Origin: Diatrype stigma
Taxonomy: Eukaryota; Ascomycota; Sordariomycetes; Xylariales; Diatrypaceae
Assembly: GCA_022225965.2 (NCBI GenBank)
Contig: JAKJXP020000065.1
Coordinates: 194,660 to 258,659 of the forward strand
DNA: 64,000 bases
Reading direction: 5' to 3'
The stretch's first letter is position 1. Each line of letters starts with the position of its first letter. Below the pieces are notes generated by a model. It did not search any database, was not told the origin of the DNA, and was given only the letters and a program-made list of their open reading frames with translations. Positions 46,616-56,934 of this stretch are shown piece by piece. Position numbers and translations under genes: made by a program.

Positions 46616-48653
46616 CTAAGAGGGACATTTGCGGTTCTTCTCAACATCCACGTTTGTCGCAAGGACTGGTTTTGATTTCGACGAGTCGACTAACCCATAC
46701 TCTGTCTCCAGCTGTTTCCGTAGGGGAACATCCTTTTCTAGAAAGAATAGTAGGAAAGCCACGCCCCCAAAAGCCACCGCGGTCAGAAACACCAGCTTCA
46801 ATGCTTCTCTATAGACGGCGCGTATCTCGGAGACGACAGGTTCAGGGAAGGAAGTGACGAAAGTGGCAGATGCGTGCTGATAGGCGCCACCGCCGGCCAG
46901 CCACTGGCGAGCTTGTAAGTCCGAAATAGTGTAGACTAGCTGATCAACCCGATTGTTAAAGATGGTGGCAGGTATGGCAACACCCCAAACGCCGCCCACA
47001 GTTCGAATAAAGGCCCACGTGGCGGTGGCTGCGGCCTGGTCCGACTCCGGCACTGGTGCTTGAAAGGCTGGCAATAAGGTCTCCAACACGACGCCGGCAC
47101 CGAGCGCGCCTATACTCTGATATGTTGCCCACTCGGCCGTGGTGCTGCCCTCCCACTGGAGTGCAAATAATCCGAGGCCTAATGTAAAGACTCCTTCACC
47201 CAGCAAATGCAACATCTTGAATTTCCCGAAGTGCGAAACCAATACACCCGCAACAGCACAGCCCGGAATAGAGATAAGTGTCATAGGCAGCAGCGACACC
47301 CCCGTACGCTTAGCTGAGAACAGCAAGACAGTCTGGAAGTAAATAGGTAGGAAATACGTGCCCCAATAGACTAGCATCCAATGAAGAAAGGTGTTGATGG
47401 CCGATATCAACGAAGTGCGATGGCGGAACAATCGCGGGGGCATCACGAGATCTGGAGACAGGCCACGCCCTTCCCACACTGAAAATAAGGCAATAACGAA
47501 TACACCAATAAGAAGCGGAACCAGCGTCTGCCATGAGCCCCATGAATACATGGTACCTGCGTAAGTGAGTGCGTACAGCATAGCGATGGTGCCGACCATC
47601 AAGAGAACGTTGCCGATCCAGTCGATTCGCCTCAACTTCTGACCCAGTGTCATTTCCTTATCGTAATTGACGTGCAGGAAACAGTACAGCAATACAAATG
47701 CAATGCCTCCGATTGGAAGATTGATCCAGAAAACCTGTTCAAGGAGACGTGCATGAGTTTATTGTCACTGCATGAAGCCTGTCAAGTACTTTCACTTCAC
47801 TCTGTAGAAACCTGGGGCACCACTTACCCATCTCCAGGTAGTAGAGTCAACAATAGCTCCTCCAACGATTGGGCCCGCGGTCATCCCCACGGTATAGAAG
47901 ATCATGATGATTGCCAAGAAGTACCCACGCTGACGTAGTGGCACCAAATCAGCTATTATGATGCCTGGCAATCATTTAGCATCAGTCAAACCCCAGTAGT
48001 CCTTGCTCAATGGCAAATCATGGGTAGCAACACATACTGACTATCATCCCAATGCCGCCTGATCCTGCTCCCTGGATGCCGCGCCCAGCTATCAACATGG
48101 CACTGCTTGTCGCGCCGCCACAGATGCCACTGCCGAGCGTGAAGAGGGCGATGGCGAATAGCATGAGCCATCGGCGACCAAAAATGTTGCATAATTGGCC
48201 ATATAGGGGTTGAACAGCCGCACTTGATAATGGAAGGAATCAGCTACTTATTATATATCTCCAAGCAGGATTGCCATATGGTATGCGAGTAACCAGGACA
48301 CCATACCAACACACGAAAAAGGCATTCGTAATCCAGATGTACTCGGCGCCCATATGTAGGTCTGCGACGATGGTAGGACCAGAGGTCACCACAACGCTGT
48401 TCTCGAGCGATGCTTGTAAGTTAGCGATGCATAATCCCACGATGATAGCCCAAAATCGAAATCCGCGCTTAGAGACGGCTGGCGTCTTATCCTCGGCCGG
48501 GTCCGTAGCAGCGCCACTCATGCCGCCGTTGTTCTTCGACGGCATCTCTACCGAAGTTTCGTGGCAATTCGCGGGTCCATCCTTGCTTGTTGCGGCGGGG
48601 ATTGGTAGATCTGCCGCTCCCTGCTGTGTTGAAGGGTTAGAATTGCTAGTCAT
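46616..48653 (-). CDS. DHA2-type MFS multidrug/metabolite efflux transporter (4 exons, 595 aa)
   Basis: Exons (minus) 48653-48307, 48222-48038, 47964-47828 and 47734-46616 total 596 codons in phase; introns are 84, 73 and 93 nt. A polar N-terminus of about 70 residues precedes the first helix (FWAIIVGLCIANLQASLENS). Exon 2 gives the loop motif LYGQLCNIFGRRW and RGIQGAGSGGIGMI. Exon 3 gives ADLVPLRQRGYFLAI and the TAGPIVGGAI helix. Exon 4 holds the remaining helices. These are signatures of the drug:H+ antiporter-2 (14-helix) family of plasma-membrane exporters, often linked to fungal secondary-metabolite export. The usual Asp of the loop motif (LSDIFGRR) is Asn here. Same direction as the P450 beyond the retrotransposon, which suggests a shared accessory role; the substrate is unknown. 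Confidence 0.92.
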
Positions 48654-49038
48654 AGTGCTTCAGCATCAGAGAAAATTTAAGACGTGTTTACTAGAGATAG
48701 AAGCTTGATTACCTCGATGTAAACAGCCGAGGATGGCGCTGTAGACTGCTTTTAAATGTCAATTTGTCCCTGGCTTAGATGTGGGCTACAACATAGGTGT
48801 GCCTTTGCTTTCCCGCCCCCAAAGTCTCCGCTATACTAGATGGAGGCATATGCCGACGCTGTTGGCTCTAATCCAAGCAAGGGGTTGGAAGGTAGTTAGT
48901 AGTTATATTTCCCCGGCCTTTCCTTTTTCGATAACTACCCATGTCATGTAGGTTGGTGAGTAATAGCAATGCGTGATAGCTTGTACGACGTAAAATGCAA
49001 TAGCTTCAACCCACAGGCATCTCGGTTTCCTAGAACTA
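48654..49038. promoter_or_regulatory. Promoter of the MFS gene, cut by a retrotransposon
   Basis: Only 385 bp separate the MFS start codon from the left LTR. The original upstream sequence continues on the far side of the element from 54734, so the transporter promoter may have been displaced. The last six bases (GAACTA) are the target-site duplication. Confidence 0.6.
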
Positions 49039-49279
49039 TGCGTATTGCAACTAACCCTAATTACCTAATTATCACTGATCCAGCTGAATATTAAGTCCTT
49101 GGGGTTTTTATTGCAATTATTACTTAAAGGAAAGGAAAAGAAGAAAAGGAAATAAAAGGTTTCCTAACCTGTATTTAAATATAATACAGTTGCAGAAATA
49201 AATTCTTTAGAAATTCACTTTCTATTATTTAATTAACCGAATGCCTTAGTTTTGGCATTTATTGCCTTAGGAATTTACA
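49039..49279 (-). repeat. Gypsy LTR, left copy (3' LTR in element orientation)
   Basis: 241 bp, TG to CA. Aligned without gaps at both ends to 54487-54727. Its inner (right) half is more AT-mutated than its outer half. Confidence 0.92.
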
Positions 49280-49280
49280 T

Positions 49281-49294
49281 TATTCCCCTTTTCT
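49281..49294 (-). other. Gypsy polypurine tract
   Basis: The minus strand reads AGAAAAGGGGAATA just before the 3' LTR, the expected primer site for plus-strand synthesis. It fixes the element's orientation. Confidence 0.65.
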
Positions 49295-51169
49295 AATTAA
49301 ATCGTTCTCGATTATCGTAAGATTTTTCCTTTTAAATAAGCGCCGACGATCCTATTTCAAAAGCCGCTTATTAACGTATTAAAAGCTTTTTACGGAATGC
49401 CCGTTCTTTACGTAAATTAGAAATAAATTAATGCCGTTATATTTGTTTTATAATTATATTCCTTCCGGATTTCGTAAATAATAGGTATTTTCTTAATGGC
49501 AATTAACGATGGCTTAAGGCTTATTGTAATACAATTCGTACTTTTTCTTACGTTAACGTATGCGAAAAACCCAATTATCGGGGGCGTAAATACGAATAAA
49601 GCCTTTTTTTTTTAAAGGTACGCTTTTACTTAATTTCGCGAAACTTTTATATTATTAAATCGTAACTTAGCTAACGGTATTTTATGCTGTTTTGCCAATC
49701 GGCGTTCGTTTTCGATTTTTTTTTCCTTTATTGATTTACGAACGTATTAAAAATATTCGGTTCGGGATTATTTTTAAAAAGATTAGGTGCCGTATAAAAA
49801 AAAAAAAAGGGCTATAGCTATTCGGTTTGAATATCCGATTATATATCGTTATAATACGTTATAATAACTTATTAAGGTTTTTCGGCATTGGATTTGCCGC
49901 GTATTTTCGAACCATAATATATTTTAAGTCCTAATTAATTTTTTTAATTTTATCGTTGCCTTTGGGTTTTGCGGATATAATTGGTTTTATTTTTATATTA
50001 TGCGTTTTGTTTTATTTAACGGCGGCTTTATTTATAAAAGCCCTTTCGTTATTATTGATTTATTTTTTTAAATAACTAAAAGTAGTTCCGATTTTATCGA
50101 ATATAAAAATGGTATTAACGAATTAAATGGTCGGCATAATTTTGGCTTTAACTTATTTTATTACGTATTTAATAGCAATAAGGATATATAATTTATTTAT
50201 TGCCGTATAATTAATCGCTTATCGTATAAAAGGAATAAAAGGTTATATAGGGTTTAAATCGAATAAAGAAAGATCCGGCTTTTTTATTAATTAATAATTC
50301 AAATATTTAACCGTAACTTATTATGTTATAAATACGATTTTTAAATGCCAGAATTACTTCTGGATTTTCCGGAATATAATTCCGATTATATAATATTCCT
50401 TTTTGTAATGGATTTTTTTTAATTGCATTAAAAGATTATCGTATTCCAGAATTTTTTATAGAATTTATACGTTTATTGCGGTACCTTTAAGATATAAAGG
50501 GTTATTCGGAACTTTTTCGTATGTTACCGCCTTATATAATTTATTTCGAAAAAAAAGGAAATATTTATTAATAAAGCTCGATAAAATGGCAGAAAATAGG
50601 GCTATTTCGAAACGCAGGAATTCGAAAATGGCTTAAAGGTTAATTCGGATTAATTAATCGGGTTTTTGAATGGGTTCGATTTCGTTAGAAAATAACTTAT
50701 CGAAAGGCATTAACGTTTCGGTTTATTCCGAAGGTTTAAACAGGTAATCCGCAAAAACGTTAGCTTTTTTTGATTTATAATAAATACGAATGCCATAATA
50801 TTTAATGGCATTTAGGAATTTAATGATTCGAACGGGTTATTCGGTTTTCGTATTAAGGGTTTTTAGGGATTCGTAATTCGTAATTACCGTGATTTCGCTT
50901 TTTTTTATTTAGTACCGCTAATGCTAAAGTGCCAGCATAATTTCCAAAAGTTCTTGCTTTTATATAAAATATTATAATTATATATTAATTAATTTTTTCG
51001 AGAAATAGGCAATAAAATGGAAAGCGGTATTGCCGTTTATATATATATAGGATTATAATAAAGCGGCGCTAACGTCGTTTTGCAAAGCGTCGGTTTTAAT
51101 TACGGAAGGCTTTTTCTAATTAAACGTACGTATTATTAGGATTATAATAATCTTTTTATGGATTTTTTT

Positions 51170-52100
51170 TTAAGCTGCTATGGGTTTCGGAAATAAAGTT
51201 ACGCGTTTATTTTTCGGGCTTTTTATTAATGCTATTAAAAGGATTACAAAACGAGAATAATAACTAATAAAATGGCGAAAATAATTAATAGCGTTTACGA
51301 AATTATGCATTTGCGTTATAATTTCGGACTTAAATCGATTTCGAATAGTAGCAATTTTAGCAGGATCGGCTTCGATTCCGTTCTCGGAAATTAAAAATTC
51401 CAAGAAAATTCCTTTACGAATAAATATTAAAGACTTAACTGTATTAATAATTATGCCGAAACTTAAAAGTTTTTTAAGGAATAGGATTATTCGTTCGTAA
51501 AATTGCTTTCGAATATTTGTTTATACGGCTATATTATCGAACATGTCCGAAATAAATTCTCGTAAAGGCTCGAGAATTTTTTCCATTAACGCTTGGAACG
51601 TTGCTGGAACGTTATAAAGGCCGAAAAGCATAATTATTTATTCGTATAATTCGAATGGAATTATAAAAGCCGTTTTTTTAATGTTTGGTTCGTATATTTT
51701 AATTTATTAAAAGCCATTCTTAAAATCGATAAAGCAATATTATCGATAACCTATTACGCGTTATATTTTATTTATCGCGTTAAATAAAAGATATACGTTT
51801 TTTTTTTATTTAGCATTAAATTCGTAATAATCGCAGTAAAACCGCTATATAACGAATGGATTATATTTATTAAGCTTCGTCGTTTAATCGAGGGCTTTTT
51901 TCGGGATTAATAATGCAAAAAAACCTTAAGGGCCTATATTTTTGTAAATTATGGTATCCAAATATGCCTTAACGAAATTCCTTATTGCCTTTATTTAAGT
52001 TGGGCTGTATTTTTACGAAAGAAGTTTAATAAGGCGGCTGTTTCTTATATCGATATAATGGCGCGTCTTTATATTCGTTATAATCTTTTTTAAAGCGAAG
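51170..52100 (-). pseudogene. Gypsy reverse transcriptase remnant
   Basis: The clearest piece (51170-51403) contains the conserved Ty3/Gypsy sequence after the catalytic site: FLISENGIEADPAKIATI, then a Y-F-R-H-F-I block matching the usual FxNFYRRFI. Just upstream on the minus strand (about 51520-51545) is FDNIAV, a decayed form of the catalytic aspartate pair in which the second Asp codon has become Asn by a G-to-A change. Earlier palm and finger segments up to about 52100 are readable only in fragments. Many in-frame stops make it non-functional. Confidence 0.75.
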
Positions 52101-53028
52101 CCGAATATTTCGGGGAATTAATCGAAATAATTATTAAGAAAAGCTTCGATTTCGTTATTTAAGGATATATTCTTATATTATTTCGGCTTTTACTATTTCT
52201 TAATGGAATAAGCAAATTCCGTTATGTAATTAATTTTTAAAGAAGTTATCGAATAAATTATAAGCTTTTTTTCAAATGCGTTAAATGTTATTATTTCGTT
52301 TTTTTCTATATTATTACAATATATTCCGAATTTATAAAATACGTTTTTGTTAAGTATAAAATCCTTAAGGAAAGTTCCGTTAAGAACCATTTCCGCTAAT
52401 ACCGTAAATTAAGGCGCATTATTTTTTGGCATTAAAAAACTCGCGGTTATCAAAGCATCCTATTGGATTTTCGGCCCGGTATCCTTAATATCCTTTATTA
52501 TAAAGGATTTCGAAGTCCTATACGTTTGGCCTTTGGCTGCTATAATTTCGGTAATATATAAAGCAATACAACCGTAATTTAAAAAAATTACGAATTTATA
52601 TCCGTAATTCGTAACAGCTGCGAATAGGTTATGGTTTTTACCGTAACCTTTACGAAATAACTTATTTCTGCTTAATAATGGTTTTTTGTTATTATGTATT
52701 TCCACCGTATATATTTGGCGCCTTTAATTTTTATCTTTTATTTTTATCGATTTAATAAAATCGGCGAATTTTTAATTAAAATCGCAGTTAAGATTTTCGA
52801 ACCTATCCGCCGGATTTTTCTTATTGCCGTTGCCTTTATCGTTATTGGTTATAAAATAAACCTTAATTCGTTCTTTGCCTTTATTCTTTCAGTTCTTTAT
52901 TACGGAACGGAATTTAATATATCGAAGGTTATTATTATTATCGTTATATAATAGGCCCTTAAACGTTATTTTTTTCCCGGATAATAATTAAATGGCTTTA
53001 AAAAAGCGAGGTTTTTACTTATAATCCT

Positions 53029-53076
53029 TTGCCTAATAATCTTATTTTTTGCAATTAAAACATTTATTATTTATAA
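53029..53076 (-). pseudogene. Decayed CCHC zinc knuckle of gag
   Basis: On the minus strand KCFNC is followed by positions where the normal Gly, His and last Cys of a CCHC knuckle have become Asp, Tyr and Tyr codons, with two stops. Each change is explained by G-to-A or C-to-T. Confidence 0.6.
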
Positions 53077-53941
53077 CTTTAATTACGTAACTTTATTTAT
53101 CCGTTTTATAAACGTTACGGTTTTCGTTGCAAGAATCGGCGATAATACCGTTTTTGCCCGCTATTGGAATTATAAATATAACGTCGGTCGGTTCGATTTA
53201 TGCGATACCGGGCTTAACTAGGGTAGCCTCGGAAATCGATAAATCGTAAAACGATACTAACGATTCATAAAGCTTAACTAAAATCGACGGCGTATTATAA
53301 ATTTTCTTTTCGACCGCTTGGCGTATAATATATACGGCTCGTTATATAATCTTTTCGATAAATTGGGCGTTATTTTATGGTCGGAATTAATTATGAATCG
53401 TAATTCAAATATTCGACAGGTTAGTTTATAAAAGGTTTATAATAATCTTTTTAATTTAATAACAATCGCGATTCTTTTAATTTATCCGATAAAATGCTTT
53501 TTTTATTCGCCGGATATAATTTATTATATTCTTATCTTAATACGAAAAAAGCATAACGAATTGAATAATAATACCCTTTAAAATATAATGCTTATTAAGA
53601 ATTTAAAAGACCGCCTTTAAAAAGGTTACCCAATTAGGATTACGATTATATACGAAAATTTCGATTTATTTAAAATTATCCGAACACTTTAAGACAACTC
53701 GTTTAAACCATAGCTTATACGAAATAAAGGCCGACATAAGTTTAATCTGGATTTTTCGCAACTTATCGAAAATATTTAGGGCTGCCCATATAAAACGGAA
53801 ATTAATAAAGAAAATAACGCAATTTTTAATTTCACAATATACAAAATTTTTATTTTGGCTTTAAAGGACTGTTTCGAGCCAGATTATTCGAATCCGTTCC
53901 TTTTAAATTATATAATATTCGTATTGCTTTATTAAAAATCG

Positions 53942-54367
53942 TTAAAAATTTAATTTTTTATTAATACGCTTGTTATATCCGGTAAATGTTTTCGTTATAT
54001 AAAATAAGAAATAAATAGGCTTGTTTTTATCGAAATCGGCTTTATTTATGGGAATATTTTTATTCGTATTACGTAAAAAAGACGTACATAAGGGTTCGAA
54101 TATGCCTTTTAATCGGCTATTGTTGCTTCGAATTTCGTAAAGAAATTCGCGAATTTTATTTCGCAAACTTTAAACGGTACCGTTAATAATAACAAAATCG
54201 TTTTTAACGCGATTCGCGAGATTTTCGAGGCGTTCGTTCGTATTGCGGGCGCTTATTTCGCCGAGATAGGATAGATTATGCTTGGGGGCTTTAGCTTTGC
54301 CGTTTTTGCCGCTATTACCGCTGTTACTGCTGCTGCTGCTGCTGCCCTTTTCGTTATTCGTTGCCAT
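53942..54367 (-). pseudogene. Gypsy gag N-terminal remnant
   Basis: It starts at ATG 54367, encoding a Ser/Gly/Asn-rich leader followed by LSYLGEISARNTNERLENL and, after an in-frame TAA at 54170-54172, continues in the same frame (LRNKIREFLYEIRSNNSRL). The stop is what a Gln codon (CAA) becomes by a C-to-T change. The position, just inside the 5' LTR, is that of gag. Confidence 0.65.
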
Positions 54368-54486
54368 CGTAAGGCGCGTCGGGAATTATGTAAAAGATAA
54401 GAAATGAAATAATAAAGTAATAAAATAATAAAAAGGAAATTATTATTTCTAATTAAATGGTATGAATTTATAAAAATAATTATTTA

Positions 54487-54727
54487 TACGTATTATAATT
54501 AATCCTAATTACTTAATTATTATTAATCCAGTTAAGTATTAAGTTCTTAGGGTTTTTGTTGCAATTATTACTTAAAGGAAAAGAAAAGAAGGAAAAGAAA
54601 TAAAAGGTTTCCTAACCTGTATTTAAATACAATACAGTTACAGAAATGAATTCCTTAGGAATTCACTTCCTATTATCTAATCAGCCGAATGCCTTAGCCT
54701 TGGCATTCACTGCCTTAGGGATCCACA
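54487..54727 (-). repeat. Gypsy LTR, right copy (5' LTR in element orientation)
   Basis: 241 bp partner of 49039-49279. Its outer (right) half keeps more G and C than its inner half, the mirror image of the left LTR. Confidence 0.92.
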
Positions 54728-54947
54728 GAACTAAGGTTCAATACCTTTATACCATGTCACAGTTCGACCATAGGCACGATAAACGGAAACATATCCTAAC
54801 AGTCGTTTATATATCCCAGTTAACTAGTAATTAGAGCGAGCCACGTAAGATGGCTTCCACGATCTTTAAGGGGCTAACTACTGTAAGTAACGAATGTACG
54901 TAAATCTAGCTAGATAGCCAGTAACACCTCCCATTCTGCTGCTCAGC
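54728..54947. other. Short spacer between retrotransposon and P450 stop codon
   Basis: 220 bp beginning with the right target-site copy GAACTA. It holds the P450 3' UTR. No other signal is seen. Confidence 0.6.
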
Positions 54948-56934
54948 TTACGAGCTTGCTCGAGCGGGATGGAACCTGACCCAGAACTTGGGCTTTTCCC
55001 ACATACCGTACATTCTGAAGTTCTTCTCGAAAACAATGTTTTGATTTGGCAGCATCTCGATGTCGAACGTCCAGAGCACCTTGGCGATGAAGAGCTTTGT
55101 CTGGCGCCACGCCAGGGGCATACCAGGGCAGGACCTCGGTCCCTGGCTAAATGGGTGATAGTCATCTCGAGCATCCTTTTCAAACGCAGGGTCCCAATGC
55201 GGATGGCCTTTCGGCAGCCAGCGTTGCGGTCGGTACTTGCGCCCCTCATGGAAGTAACGTGGACTGCGCGTGAAGGCTAGCACGCCATACTGTACCTCGA
55301 CCTAGTGGATTGGAATCAGTATTTTGAATAAGACTAGGATGGTGATCGGATACTTACCCCCTTGGCGATGTAGTTACCATCAACCATGGCCCCAGGACTC
55401 ACGCGTGCCATCCCATTGCTCGACAGAACCGTCACCCGCAACGTTTCCATAAGACAGGCGTGAAGGAATTTGAGGGACCCCAGCGCCTCCGCTTGGATGT
55501 CATCATAACTCTTGAATGCGCCTCTGATCTCTTCTACCAGTAGCTTGAAGTACTCTGGCTCCAGCAGTGAGAACATGATCGTGCCGAAGATCTGACTAGC
55601 AATTGGCTCGTAGCCAGCAATAACCAGGTGTCCTGTAACAACCTCAATATGCTTTAGTTCTGCTTTGGTAGGAAGAGGGGCATCGGCGGGCAGTAGTTGC
55701 TCAAAATGATCCAAATGCTTGGTGTTACCACGCCGCTCGATGCGAGATTCCAGGGCCTTCCGGTTCAACCCCTGGATCCTGTGGTAGCTAGCAATTATAG
55801 TAGGCGGAACGAAGAGCCACTTGATTGGACTCAGCAATGGAAATTTCTTGAAAATCTGGTTGGCGGTCACGAAGAAGTTCGCAATCCATAGCTCGTTGAG
55901 AAAGCCCGCACTTTTCACTGCGGCGAACCCCACGTCAGTAGTAGCAACATGCAATATCAAGTAGTGTGGAGATTGTCTTACTGTCTCGCAACTCATGCAT
56001 CTCCCGACTATACGCCAAGTCGGCTGCGGTGTCCATGGCTAGCCAGTCCGTCCACTTTGGCATTCTTAGCATCCGCATCACGGCAAAACAAGTACCTGTA
56101 ATGAGAGCGCGAGTTTTGGATCAAGTGCTTACAGTCTTGATGTCGATGCCCTCTTCTCTGTTTCCAAGTTCTCTCATTCTTTGAATGAAAGCCTCGATAT
56201 ACTTGTTCATCGTGGATTCCTTGGCTTTTATCGCCTTCATACTGAAAGCTGGTGCAACCTTCTTGGCATCTCCATGGTGCTTGACTGGGTTTTGCTCCCA
56301 TGAGAGGCCATCGTCGCCCATCCCCAGCGCCATGAAGTCTGTCTTGGGGAAATGCTCTAGGCCGTTCGTTTGCGGGCTGTAAATATCTATTCTCCAGTAT
56401 CAAACTTTGTTCTTCGATGACCGGGTCAAAGGGCTTGTAGAGGGGTTGTATGCGTAGCTCATACCGGAGAACGCCTGAGGCGTGATGAAAGCGAGCTCAT
56501 TTGGAGCTACACGAACCACGTCACCTGTAGTTGATTCAGAAGTTTGTTACACTTCAACCAAGGCCCAGGGATTGTTGGAAGGCTCACCGTACTTCTTCAG
56601 GGCTTCCTCAACCGCCCATGGGTACTTTCCGGTGGCCCTGGATACATCAGACTCCACTGTCGGTCTTCGAACCTGAATGGCATTTACTTACCAATGGTAA
56701 GCGTACCAGATGTTCGAAATAGCCGCAAGTCTCGGGCCTGGGAATCTAGATGCCGGGTGGAAATATATGTTATAGATGCAGCGGAGAGATGCGTACAATG
56801 TCACCTTAGGGTTTATGAGTTAGGCAGTGAAGAAGAGGCCTTAGGTTAACTGCACTCACAGCTCCAAGTCCGACAACAACGAGATCGCGGGTGGACATGT
56901 CCACGACATGTTGGAATAGCCAACTTGACGCCAT
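54948..56934 (-). CDS. Cytochrome P450 monooxygenase-like protein (8 exons, 512 aa)
   Basis: Exons (minus) 56934-56860, 56804-56692, 56637-56588, 56524-56465, 56386-56133, 56054-55982, 55917-55358 and 55301-54948 total 513 codons, every junction in phase. The N-terminus (VVDMSTRDLVVVGLGA then VTLYASLRCIYNIYFHP) is a membrane anchor followed by the proline-rich hinge SRFPGPRLAA. The K-helix ExxR is E366-T-L-R369. The haem loop is FSQGPRSCPG with ligand Cys453. The I-helix reads AGYEPIA (309-315) in place of the common AGxET(T/S), so the usual oxygen-activating Thr is not at its normal place. By family these are ER-bound, CPR-dependent oxidases of accessory metabolism; the substrate is unknown. 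It faces the same way as the MFS exporter. Confidence 0.9.

Larger units (their letters stand above)
49039..54727 (-). mobile_element. Full-length RIP-degraded Ty3/Gypsy LTR retrotransposon
   Basis: Length 5689 bp, with 241-bp LTRs at both ends (49039-49279 and 54487-54727) and an intact GAACTA duplication at 49033-49038 and 54728-54733. A minus-strand polypurine tract abuts the left LTR. Reading leftward on the minus strand come a gag remnant, a decayed CCHC knuckle and Gypsy-type reverse transcriptase (FDNIAV catalytic-motif relic, then FLISENGIEADPAKI and FVNAINYFRHFISYYSRF). The integrase would fall at about 49.5-50.8 kb but is unreadable. The interior is extremely AT-rich with stop codons throughout; changes at conserved positions are C-to-T or G-to-A. 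It cannot encode functional proteins. It sits between the MFS and P450 genes. Confidence 0.93.
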
